This document shows positions 10,884 to 21,426 of a stretch of 64,000 bases of DNA, piece after piece (position 1 is the stretch's first letter; every line of letters starts with the position of its first letter). The stretch is from Rhyacophila brunnea (lineage: Eukaryota > Arthropoda > Insecta > Trichoptera > Rhyacophilidae), in the NCBI GenBank assembly GCA_022495005.1, contig JAGYXB010001048.1, positions 394,632-458,631 of the forward strand, written 5' to 3'. The notes beneath the pieces were generated by a model. It ran no database searches. It saw only the letters and a list, made by a program, of their open reading frames with translations, and had not been told where the DNA came from. The translations under genes were made by a program, and so were the position numbers.

Positions 10884-11441
10884 TAAATATTCACGTCAAT
10901 TTTTTATTTTTTTTATTCGCCTAAAAATCACCGTCTTTTTTCCTAATGACATTTTGTTCAATAACGTTAAATTTAGGCGATTTGAGTTTTTGACAGTTTA
11001 GTTGATATTGATGTCTGACTGTATGGAAAAAATCGCGTCTGTATGCGAGATCGGTAAAGTAATCCTGTTGGCTTTTCTGAGTTCAGATTGAGTTGAGATC
11101 TCGTTCAGAATAATGACATAATGCAGTCGGAAGGGACATACAAATATATTATATACTTAAGTACCATTTTTTTAACTTTCTGAAAGGACAAAATGTCGAA
11201 ATATATACATATATATAATATAAAGTGATAATAAGTTATCAACTAAGATATCTTAAACGAAACCCAATATTATCGACATAATAAGTTTCATTTTTTTTTT
11301 TACTAATTATTATTCTGATACCTATCACAAATCCTATCATACTGATAAACTCTACAAAGTATCAAGGAGCGAGTTCAGTTACATTTAGATTTTAAGTATT
11401 AAATAACCGTTTCATAGCAATGACCTGTCGCACTGGAAAAA

Positions 11442-11595
11442 TATGGCCGCATAGCATTGAGATAAACATACTTCTTCGTGCAGACAGTATTTTATCAGTT
11501 TCAATGAGAACATAAATTTTGATATCGATTGGTATAACGTATCTGATAATAATGCAGTCATTATTATCAGATATTTCATAAAGTATGACTTGATA
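11442..11595. mobile_element. Left part of family D element
   Basis: It starts ATGGCCGCATAGCATTGAGA, the family D terminal repeat, and continues with the sequence that precedes the nested insert at 3864. The CATGGCCC element follows directly. A matching family D right end was not found downstream, so this copy is truncated. Confidence 0.5.
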
Positions 11596-11603
11596 CTTAC
11601 GAG

Positions 11604-11998
11604 CATGGCCCCCACATCCTGAAGCAGCCCCCCAGGATAGGATCTTTGACGGGCCCCCTACCCATGGCTAAAGATAAAGGCAGTGTGATGCTTTACAGTA
11701 GCGTTTTCCAAATGGTGTACGCGGTAAAATTAATGTGTACCTATATTTAGTGTTTTGGTATATTTAAATTCATCCATTTGAATTATGGAGTTGTCGAGTG
11801 TCGATACACAATCAAAAATTGTATCGTACAACCACATAATTTTAAATAGTACTAATATTGAAGATTATTAGAGCTGCAGGTGACTTTTTTTTACGATTCG
11901 AGAGAATTTGTAATGTGATCGATTCGCCACGGTGGGCCCTTTCTGAGCCCGGGCCCCCAGGCTAGAGCCCTGTCAGCCCCTCCTATGTGAGGGCCATG
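11604..11998. mobile_element. hAT-like element, CATGGCCC family, complete with perfect duplication
   Basis: Ends CATGGCCC and GGGCCATG are perfect 8-bp inverted repeats around 395 bp. CTTACGAG is present on both sides (11596-11603 and 11999-12006), a perfect 8-bp target-site duplication. The edges are unusually GC-rich (runs of CCCCC and GGGCCC) against an AT-rich core. Non-coding. Related copies are at 3864, 42145-42551 and 49210-49597. Confidence 0.8.
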
Positions 11999-12006
11999 CT
12001 TACGAG

Positions 12007-12540
12007 CGCCTACTTGACATGGAGCCTAGATTTATAAAGCGATGCAAACAATGGACAAAAAGGACAAGTACTTTGTTTGTATAGTTTTTCATACAAAAGT
12101 GGCTTATAATAAAAATTATTAGAAAATCACATAATGAAGCATTCATTTGCATAGAAGAAGATTGAACGTTGTTGGATATTACTAATTTTCCGACATAAAG
12201 TCAATAATAAATGGTCAACGTGAAATTGGTTATATTCTATTTTTGTAGTGTTTTATATATTTTTGACAATTTATTGTTTACTCGCGTATTTTCACCAACA
12301 ATTTTGAACAAAAATTTTTTTCAAAGATAATTTTCGAATAAAATATACATATTATGTTTTACACGACACACAACATTTATAGTCTTGAAAATGTGATGTA
12401 TGGTTAAATTTCAATTGAGTTTTTGCTATTTGATAAAGCACATTTTGATATTATAAGTGATAGGGGAAAGGAAATTGTTTCATATACTACTAAAGTCGAG
12501 GAGAGGATTTATTTTCATTTTCAAAACCCAGCCGGAGCAG
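12007..12540. other. AT-rich interval, nothing recognised
   Basis: No inverted-repeat boundaries, coding frame or RNA gene were seen in this stretch. Confidence 0.4.
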
Positions 12541-12710
12541 TGGGTCTATTCTATACTTATCGACCGTGCTGTTAAAATATAGCACTTATTGCAACAATAA
12601 AAACCAGCTTCGTGTAATTGTTACAATAAGTGCTAATATTTTGATACAAACCTACCCTAAGTTTGATACTATTTATCACTTTAGTGTTCGATAAGTATAG
12701 AATAGACCCA
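12541..12710. mobile_element. Short MITE with perfect 22-bp terminal repeats (family I)
   Basis: TGGGTCTATTCTATACTTAT at the left is matched exactly by its complement at the right, 22 bp in all. The interior carries a second imperfect palindrome (AGCACTTATTGCAACAAT against ATTGTTACAATAAGTGCT). CAG lies on both sides and may be the target duplication. Relatives are at 25456-25720 and 45592-45860. Non-coding. Confidence 0.7.
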
Positions 12711-13034
12711 CAGAAAGTGATTTACAAGGTTTTTTTTCTAAATAAATGTTAACGTTTACCACGAATGAAAAAAAATGCAATCCCCCTAATGCACATTTTT
12801 ATTGTTGCAATCTTACCACTCGACGAAATGAAATGTGATGAACGAATAAAAAAATGAACCTATTTGGTGCAAAATATTTTCCCGCGCTTTTTAATAATTT
12901 ATATATCCAGAACGTTTTCCACGAAACAATGAAAGTTTTGCAGTCGCACTACTGATATTAAAACAGGAAACTAAAATACTTCATACTTATCTATCAAATT
13001 CTTACCATATGATAATACCTAAATTATTTATAGT

Positions 13035-13535
13035 CAAATGTATTAGAAAATAATTACAAGATAAAAAGAACTTTTTATATACCACGTTTTAATCGTGAAT
13101 CATATAAACTTGACAATTCTATGTATTAATAAAAACTTTTTATTGTACTTTAGAAATACTGAATAAATATTATAGAATACAGAATTGTCATTTTGATAAT
13201 TCATATTGATTTCCATAGTAATGCACGTATATATTAATAATTTAGTTGCTATGACCCACTTAGCAACCAATAATAGTGAGTAGTAAATATTACTTTTAAC
13301 GATTTTTTTCCGGAACATAAAAAACAGAATTAACTGAAAATGAATTCTGCTTAAAGATGGCCAAAAGTATTAAAATGATGCATTGTCGTGTTCCGATATA
13401 TTCTAAAAGTTTCAAATGTTTAGCTAGTCGGGAAGTTAGTTAAAAATTTGTACTGCACAAAAAAAAATCTGTACCGGACAAACAAGAATACGAGCTGATA
13501 AAAACGTGGTGTAAAATACTTATTGTACGTCAATT
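13035..13535 (-). mobile_element. Family A ~500-bp dispersed element, copy 1
   Basis: One of five copies in this window. On + it runs from AATTACAAGATAAAAAGAAC to AATACGAGCTGATAAAAACG. Internal landmarks are CAAACAAGAATACGAGCT, TAGCTAGTCGGGAAGTTAGT and AGAATTAACTGAAAATGAAT. The usual GTTGCTA...TAGCAAC hairpin is partly retained (GTTGCTATGACCCACTTAGC). The minus open frame at 13100-13318 is part of the repeat. Confidence 0.65.
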
Positions 13536-13689
13536 CATTAGGTAGGTATGCTAAAAGTGGCGATAAAATATTTACGAATATATTTTTAAAATAGATAAAT
13601 AATTATGAATTTTTACTTTAATAAACTATTTTTTTATTCAACGAATAATTCACAAAATTGAAGGATATACCATTCTTTTATTGAACTTA

Positions 13690-13930
13690 CATAATTTGAA
13701 AACACTTCTGAGAAATATAATATAACCACTAGAAAAAATCTTTTTGAAAAAAAATACGGCACTTGAATTTGCATCCCTCAGGAATCGCACTCATGTGCAC
13801 GTTCACTGTGCTATAGGTATTTTATCTAATTGCGACAGATTTAATTAATGGTTTTGACAATACTCTCGGACGCAGGTTCGAATACTGCTAGGTGTCTAGT
13901 CGTTATATATTTCTCAGTATTTTCAAATTA
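13690..13930. repeat. Short dispersed repeat with tRNA-like B box
   Basis: CATAATTTGAAAACA, CACTAGAAAAAATC and AAAAAATACG recur at 16620-16690, defining a small dispersed repeat. GGTTCGAATACTGC near 13875 resembles a tRNA B box on the plus strand, but no cloverleaf is evident. Probably a degraded SINE. Confidence 0.3.
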
Positions 13931-14018
13931 TGAATTTTTTCTTTAATGAACTTGAATTTTGCTGTTTTGTATGATAAAATTACAAAAAGATCGCTGCGTG
14001 TACTTATGTACGCGCGTT

Positions 14019-14453
14019 AGAAGTTATACTTCTTTGGCGTAACAAAACAAAAACAAAACTTGTGATAACCTAGATTTTTCGAGGAGCTCTTAATTATCTT
14101 GTTAAATTACACACTCAAGGAAAAAGGTCGCTTATTGGAGTGCCGTTGGTTTATTTCTATACACTTTAACTATATTACTAAATTATATAATTAATTCTCG
14201 TTGTTATTATTTTTAAAGTAACAACTGTCACTCTGACGTTTAATCGTTTGTTTGTTTACGTAAGGAATTGCAAATGATCGACAATAATAAATTTGTTGCC
14301 TAGGCAACGGAACAGTTCCACTATCAAACTTGCGTTTGTATGCAGTTGACTGATTCGCAGCTAACTTCATACTGTCGCGCACATTCGTAACGGTGTGCGC
14401 TCGCAGCTCTCAATTTTACTCTCTACCAAATGCCCCAAAAGAAGTATAACTTC
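14019..14453. mobile_element. GAAGTTATACTTC inverted-repeat element (family B), copy 1
   Basis: The left end AGAAGTTATACTTCTTTGGC and right end AAAAGAAGTATAACTTC are inverted, about 435 bp apart. The terminal motif is itself close to palindromic (AGAAGT...ACTTCT). Inside, 14295-14308 is the perfect palindrome GTTGCCTAGGCAAC. Family relatives are at 27295-28094 (opposite orientation) and 56160-56406 (truncated). The minus frames at 14191-14582 are repeat-internal and probably not genes. Confidence 0.65.
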
Positions 14454-14459
14454 AAAAAT

Positions 14460-15930
14460 ATTATATAGGTAACTATTGTAAAGTATACTGAAATCATTCC
14501 ACATTGGAACCATGAACGATTTGAATGTATTGCCATTGTTTGCTACAATACTTGCTCTTATACTAGCAATTAATAATCCCAATACAACTGCGATTAGCTT
14601 TTGTCGTACCTATAGTGCCACTGTAGAATGATACCAGTATACTGTATATAGACCGATTTTAAGATAGTTTATAGTTGACCTAAAATATAGATACAAAGAT
14701 ATTAACATTTTAGACCATGGAAAAATATGGTAATAAGGATTTCTTTTTAGGTAGGTACTATTAAACTACGTACACCAGTGGCAAAGGCTCCATACTAGAC
14801 GATTATTTAAAGTCTACATTCAAAAGAAAAATAGACTAAAATAAACATAGCCCATATGTCGTCAAAAGTATTGAGATTACAATTCGTATCAAAGGAAAGA
14901 AATATGCGACAGTGCAATCTGTCTTCATCTATTGGATTTTGTTTATATTTTTAAAGATATAGATTAATTTTATTTAATGATATTTGCATGTGTACTTAGG
15001 AAAATATTATAATTAAACTCATCGTTCAATTTTATGTCGCCGAGAAATTAAATTTTGTCTGTTGTTGTCATTCATACTTATTTCCCGTACGTATACCTGA
15101 TAAGTGTGCTCTTTTCTTAATCTCCACAGCCTACTTCTTTCAAAAAATCACCCTTTACCACTGAAATACAATATGTAATCATGACTTAGAAAAATTTGTT
15201 CGGATATTGTCACGGACAGTATCCATACGATATTAAATAGATGAGTCTTTAAAAAAATATTCTGAACCCTCCTGCCTTGTATACTGCCTTGTACCTTGTA
15301 ATATTATGTAAATTAATTAATATATTGTCATCAATTTGATAAACGTTATAAATATTTGTGAGAGTGCATCTGTAAATTAATGCATCATTGTTATATTCAC
15401 TTATGGGTAAATGCATTGAGTGACATAAACATGACCAAATACAACGGAGGACTCTTTGTAATTTTAGTAATAGCCTGTTGCATTACGTAGTCTGTTAGTA
15501 CAAGTTAACAGTCGTTAGATTATTCGACTATCTTATTTTATTTGTTGTCTGTGAATTTTCTTCAAAAATGTTTGAAATATTTATTTTCTTATATTCAATA
15601 TACAGAATTTTGTAATCACACACTGCCACTGTAATTCAACAGTGTTATTCATATTACGTTTTACGGTTTATACTCCTGTTTCCATACACTTAGTATTTGA
15701 ATGATACTCTGAGTGTGTTTTAGCATAAAAATGGCTAATAAGCTTTTAGGCGAAAGCTCGCGATAGGCAATAAAATGTTGCTGTTACTACATTCAAGCGT
15801 TTTACGTTTATGACGATGGTGTGTTGTAAATATCTACGATTTTTTAAAAACTTTAACAGCTTTTGAAAGCTTTAATAATATATTATGTTATAAATATAAT
15901 TTCGAGGATGAAAATTACAAAAGAAATAAT
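14460..15930. other. AT-rich interval, nothing recognised
   Basis: No transposon boundary or convincing coding frame was seen. The sequence is of typical A/T-rich background composition. Confidence 0.4.
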
Positions 15931-15934
15931 CATA

Positions 15935-16185
15935 GAAACCAAATTCAGAAAGTGGCATACTTTGGTGACATCTTGCAGCATCAGAAGGAGAGATGTTAAC
16001 TTCTGCATCTTATTATTTGCGAGCGTCTGGAAGAAGAAGGACATACAGGCTCAAGAATCTCAGAAACTGCTTTGAGCTTAGTGTGTACTCTATCTCTATT
16101 TAGAGCAATAACGTATAAGGATAATCATATAAATTATCGGCGACGTGCGATAACAAATATGGCGCAGAAAGAAGAAGAAATATAA
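15935..16185 (+). pseudogene. LINE reverse-transcriptase C-terminal tail relic
   Basis: In one plus frame the sequence reads QKVAYFGDILQHQKER, a stop, then LLHLIICERLEEEGHTGSRI and later SLFRAITYKDNHINYRRRAI. This follows the familiar C-terminal pattern of insect endonuclease-reverse transcriptase LINEs (YFGHILR...LLxLIIxGxxEGxRGxGRR...LFRAA). It has stops and substitutions, and an A-rich GAAGAAGAAATATAATA tail follows. A dead, 5'-truncated insertion. The 15863-16075 frame is out of register with it. Confidence 0.55.
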
Positions 16186-16189
16186 TACA

Positions 16190-17735
16190 TGTATACTATC
16201 TTATTAAGTTACTCACTTATCTCATTCTGTCACGCTCCATCATCGGAGTAAAAGCCAAGCACAAGGTCGCTCTATTTCCCTCTGTAAAGCGCCGCGTCCC
16301 ATGACACTGGTTTTTTCAGACTTGTAATAAATAACATCGTATGAGGAGGTTCGGTTCTACCGCTAGGCATTTTAATTTTAATATTTAAGGAGATGACAAA
16401 AAATAATGGGTATCCTAATCGATAATAGTTATATTATTATTATCTAAGAAGGGGAAAATAGTAATGAAAGTTGTGTTTTTTTGTGAGTAAATTGTTTAAA
16501 ATGTCATCTTTAGCGTCCCAAAGACGCGTAATTAAGAGTTATCTCATTTGAAATTTCATTTTAATAGCGTACCTTGTTAATGAAAAATATGTAACGAAAT
16601 CAATGGTGTTTTACAATATACATAATTTGAAAACATCTCATGCATACACTAGAAAAAATCGTTTATGTAGAAAAAAATACGTCAGTATATTTTACCATTA
16701 AACTACGGGCGCCTTAGATAATTATGACGATTTCAACTAGTAGTTGTTACATGAAATGCTTATCGAATTGCATTATAATGTTGCCTATCGGTTTTGGTAT
16801 ATTAAATTAAGGTATGTATCAATTAATTCCTTAGTTAAAAAAAGAAAATAAATTAATTTATTGGGTGTTTCGTGTGTAGAAATCAATTATAAATTGACAT
16901 TTTCGTTTTAATTTTTTTTTTCGAGAAACAGTTTGTTACACCACGTTATATGCCTGAAAGGATAATATGATGAATACTAAACAGAAAGCATGTATTGTTG
17001 TTAAAATATTCTTATTTTCACTTTTTTAAAAGTAGTATAATGTTTACATTATAATACTATGACAAGCAATCATCTAATCGGGGATCCACGTAAAGAGCTT
17101 TATACTTTTATCTTTCATAACCCTCGCAATATTAGCGAAAGCTCTGGCAAACTTTCGAGCGCTCGGAGGCCGTATAATAATAATACTTAACGAGCTTTTC
17201 TTTGCGGCGAAACTTCATTGGAATTTAATATTGTAGGCTGCGTACTCGTACATACAAGTGATATGAGATGTAACTAAGGAATTTTAGCACAAATGAGAAT
17301 TTCTATTATGCATATTGGATTGTGAATAACTTGCGAGTTAAGATTTCCGGGAGTCGTAGGAATTGTAAACAGGTTTAGGAATAGTGATTATGCCATTAAA
17401 ATAGTTGTTATTGTTTTAGAATTCACTGTTGAAATGTTGCGTGCATTTGTGTTACTGACTATCTGAGTTAAAGCTCAGACTATGTATGTTAGAAATTTCG
17501 AAATAGTTAACCAAGTGTCTGTTGTACGAATGGTTAATATATGACCGAGTTCAGATAATACTCATATAAGCAGTTTGCTGTATTTCGTAGTATTTTGATA
17601 CTTTATATCCTTTGACTCATTACTGAGGATGGTAAACACTAAAATTATAAGAGTTTCCAACAATCTTTGTCTCGACAAATTATGATCCGCGGGCTTTAAT
17701 TATATTTCTAAAAAAGTTTTTTTTTCTATATTTTA
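16190..17735. other. AT-rich interval; moderate GC island at 17090-17250
   Basis: 16620-16740 repeats part of 13690-13800. The subsegment 17090-17250 (CGAAAGCTCTGGCAAACTTT, CGAGCGCTCGGAGGCCG, TTTGCGGCGAAACTTCATTG) is non-repetitive in this window and less AT-rich than its flanks, and may be regulatory. No gene is supported. Confidence 0.35.
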
Positions 17736-17737
17736 AT

Positions 17738-18225
17738 GCCTTTTTACAACGTTTTTCTTAGCTCGTATTCTTATTTGTCTGGTGGTTGAATATCCAGAAC
17801 AAATCTTGCAATCGATTTTTAACTAAGTTCCCGACTAGCTAGACATTTGAAACTTTTAGAATATATCAGAACACGATGCCTGCATTCTTTTAATACTTTT
17901 AGCAATCTTTAAGTAGAATTGAATTCATTTTCAGTTAATTATGTTTCGTATGAAAAGTTATTTCGGAAGAAATCCGTAATCCAATCCACTATTATTGGTT
18001 GCTAAGTTGGTGGTCCTAGCAACTAAATTATTAATAGGTTATACGTGCTTTACTATGGAAATCAAAATGACATTTCAATATTCAGTATTTGTATATTTGT
18101 TTGTTTGTTTGTTTTTTATTTACTTCATATTAAGTACAAGTTTGAGCATATTGAGCATAATAATTCAGCAGAAAATTTAAAAATGTTATTTATAAAAAGT
18201 TCTTTTTATCTTGTAAATATTAAAA
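17738..18225 (+). mobile_element. Family A ~500-bp dispersed element, copy 2
   Basis: Runs from TTTTTACAACGTTTTTCTTA to AAAAAGTTCTTTTTATCTTG. It contains GTTGCTAAGTTGGTGGTCCT then AGCAAC, able to form a GTTGCTA/TAGCAAC stem. The open frames at 17995-18236 are repeat-internal. Confidence 0.7.
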
Positions 18226-18639
18226 CTAAATTTTGAATAAACGTGAGTTACGCCACCGAGAAAAAAAATCTGCAATTTTTACAACACTCTTAATTCGGAC
18301 AAATTGGAACAACTTAAAGATTCTGCTCGAAAATTATTAGTTAGTTTTGGACTAACCTACATATTATTATGTGAACAAATATTTTCAATTATGAATATTA
18401 ATAAAAACTCTTTACTGTCATACAACACCGATGAACATTTACATTTAGTTTTAAGAATCTCGACTACAAAATTAACAATTTAAATTTAAAAAATGTTGAA
18501 AAAAATCAGTTTCATTCCTTTCATTAAATTGTTGGCTGTTAGATAATCATTATTTTTTTGTTTATTTATGATAATAAATAATATGTGTCTAAAATAGTAT
18601 TTTACTTGCGGTCCGCCATTTATTTAATGTTCCTAATGT

Positions 18640-18950
18640 GGTTCTTCATCCAACAAGTTTACCCAGGCCTGATCCAGAGCGATTCTGCGCTGATCTTGTT
18701 GATTCAATTGCTTTCTTGATGGTGTCGCTGTATTTGGAAGGTGCACATAATATTTGAAACCTCTTCCCTTCGGCGCCATCAAAGATCGCTCTTCTCTCCA
18801 GGCTGCTTAGATTTCTTCGTACCTCAAAGCATTGAATAACGCATCTGTTTCAGTTGGCCAAGAGACATTCTTTTATGCCAAGTTCATTTGTACGCCTGAC
18901 CGTCTATGAAATGCAGAAAGTCCTCAGCTAGCACAACATTTTTTCTTTCC
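18640..18950 (-). pseudogene. Degenerate coding-like relic, product unrecognised
   Basis: On the minus strand two overlapping frames are open over long parts of this segment. One reads DALFNALRYEEI, a stop, then AAWREERSLMAPKGRGF and DQAWVNLLDEEPH to a stop. The other reads RRNLSSLERRAIFDGAEGKR and continues. G+C is distinctly higher than in the flanks. This suggests a former coding sequence, possibly with frameshifts, of a transposon or retrocopy I cannot name. It is about 800 bp from the coding-like frame at 19738-19965 on the same strand. Confidence 0.35.
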
Positions 18951-19737
18951 CTATAATACTATTTTAACGTAAGCTCTACATGTACATAATAATTATTATG
19001 TACTTATCTGTCTTTAAACTGATAACATCATTTTCGTTCATTTATCGTGTGTTCAAAGACTTAGAAATTGGGTATATAGGTGGGGTGAAAAAATGTTCGA
19101 TAAAGTTTTTGTTAGGAAAGATGGTTAAAACTGATACCAAATTCGTCAGAATTTTTCAGAGCAGTCATGATTCGATTATAAAGAATTAAGAAGTACCTAA
19201 TGAGGCGCGTAATAAATAATTGAATATTTGAGTACCTATCTATCTGATTGTCAAAAGTGTCAAAAAGTGCGTAATTACAAAAATCAGAAAAAAATAATAA
19301 AGGTGCGTATTAGGAATAATATTACTTTTGATATACATTTTGATAATGATTTGTGAAAACCAATTCATCAGCTGAATGTAGAACTATTCTAACTAAAATT
19401 TAAAATATTTTACAGAAGTGTTCTTCAAAACATATCATTTTTAAGTTATTTAGACACATTTATGCATCATTATGTTCATTAATAGTTCTACTAAAATGTG
19501 ATTTACACATTTATATATACAAATAATAAATAATTTGAATAGGGTATTTCAAAGAACATCCTTCTGAAATATTTCAATTGTGAGTTAGAATAGTTCTGCA
19601 TTCATTATTGCTGCGTACCTTTATTTAAAAAAAGGAATATAAAATAAATGATTAAAACAATTTCAACAGACAGGTTTTATAATTCTAACGAAAACTATTT
19701 AAAACATTGTTTTAATATATCTGTAATTCGTTATTTA

Positions 19738-19965
19738 CAATAATATAACTACCATTGGCTTACGTTGATTAACAGAATGGTCAATATAAAATCGGACATG
19801 TTTTTCAATTTCCAGCAATCCAAAATGAAATTCTATCACGTCCATCGTATCTGTCAGGACTTCCTCTTTTGGGTCACATAACCTTATCAGGCAGGTCCCA
19901 GATGTAATCACGTGCCGTAGACCTTTATCGTCTGCCCTTGAGGCGCCGGCCTGTGCTAAGATCGT
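19738..19965 (-). CDS. Unrecognised ATG-less coding-like frame (possible exon)
   Basis: The minus strand is open for about 76 codons between a TAG (19966-19968) and a TAA (19735-19737), in markedly less AT-rich sequence than its surroundings. The translation is protein-like, including RADDKGLRHVITSGTCLIRL and DTMDVIEFHFGLLEIEKHVR. The first ATG is more than halfway through, so it is not a self-contained gene. CTTAGCACAG|GCC near 19953 could be a splice acceptor. Candidates are a host exon, a processed-copy fragment or an unrecognised transposon ORF. No family is assigned. Confidence 0.35.
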
Positions 19966-19969
19966 CTAT

Positions 19970-21360
19970 CTTTAGTTTTAAGGAGTAATAAAAAAATGTT
20001 TAACAATACTCACAATATTACCTTATATATTATATGTTGCCAGAAAAAAAAATGTTAAACAATTTATGTAAAAAAACAGTTTTTTGTAATAGTTAATCTT
20101 TCTTTATACCTTCTTATATCGACCATACCATAGCTTTTTACCTCTAAAGATGCTGCATATTATACCTAATATAGAAGACCCTTTTAAAAAATGTATCAAC
20201 TTTTCCTGTTAACTTTTTGTAATATAACAACATTTCGATTTATAAATTTATTATATTTTTTGTAACTACATTTTTCACAATTATTACCTAATTTTTATTT
20301 GAACACAATATTACCGGTTTCATTATCATTTTTTTGCTTTATTAAATTTTTATGTCCCACTCAAACAATCTTTTTACCTACTTTCCTTGTACCAGGGACT
20401 TGAAATTCGGTACACTGGTATTAATGCAGTTGCAATGTATTTTATTTATGTTCTGTGATAATCCGGTCTCCGAACATGAGGTTTCTATGCAACGTACTGA
20501 AGAAAAACAATTGTTAATGGTCCTATTGACCTAGAACCTTCACTAATAAATTCTTAAATGATGGTTTCAAGATAAAAAAAAAATGATGACTTGATGAATC
20601 TATAGTCTAAAGATGACTTCGATCTAGTGGTGGGCGGCTAACGCAGTGCGCCGAAGGTGGCCAAGGAGATGGAGTCCTCTTAGTATTATAAAATAAATAA
20701 TAGAAATGTATTTGTGTCGCATAATATTATATTTATCAAGTTTAACGTACCTAATATTATTTACTATTCAATTTAACAATAAAATATAAATTTATAATAA
20801 ATTAAAACTATATTTAACCGGTTTCATCCGCATGGATGTCAACAGTTAGGTTATGTTAAGTCAGGTTATAATGTAATATCACAACTCTGCTGCAAATTAA
20901 AAACTCGGTATCCATTTTTAACGGTAAAATAGTTGGCATTTATTCTTTAAGTCCATATAGATTGGTAGCTTAATGAATAAGAGGCATCAAATGGAAAGTG
21001 GCAGACGTTGGAAATTCCATATTTTTCAATGTATTTTTCTAATGTACACGTTTTTCAGTTATTTCAATAAAAGGATTCGTATAAAACTTGAATTAAACAA
21101 AAATGAAGATTAATACTTAAACATGAATCCACGAAAAGGTTAGCAATAAATGTTTTATAAGAAAAATCACTTTTCGAGTAGACTGTGTATATTATCGATA
21201 CAAACCTATATATTATTTTATTATATTATAAAATGAGTAGGTATAAATGTCATAATATACTTTAACGTAGAATGCTTATCTATAAAATTATGATCATTTT
21301 TTCCATGAAAGCTTTCAAAGACGATAGACTGAAGACTTTTAATATGACTTTTTTTATCTC
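19970..21360. other. AT-rich interval, nothing recognised
   Basis: TTTAACCGGTTTCATCCGC near 20815 resembles short pieces at 35610 (GACCGCTTTCGTCCGC) and 52438 (GAACCGATTTCGTCCGC), suggesting tips of one dispersed element. No gene is supported. The plus frame at 20352-20534 looks incidental. Confidence 0.35.
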
Positions 21361-21366
21361 TTATAG

Positions 21367-21426
21367 ACTTACGGCAAGAATGATTTACATTGATGCTAAG
21401 GGAAAGGTCATCCCCAAGTTGAGCAG
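21367..21426 (+). CDS. Candidate internal exon of an unidentified gene
   Basis: A pyrimidine-rich tract (CTTTTTTTATCTCTTATAG) ends at 21366 and a consensus donor AG|GTAAGT starts at 21427, bounding exactly 60 nt. One of three frames is open: one base, then LTARMIYIDAKGKVIPKLS, then AG, so the exon interrupts codons on both sides. Composition inside is balanced and the downstream 170 bp is also relatively complex, as near many insect exons. I cannot name the protein. If real, most of this window would be intronic DNA of a plus-strand gene. This is the best host-gene signal I see. Confidence 0.45.

Noticed and set aside
13100..13318. 72-codon minus frame, and similar frames at 17995-18236 and 24106-24309
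   Set aside because: All fall in family A repeats and the frames are not conserved among copies.
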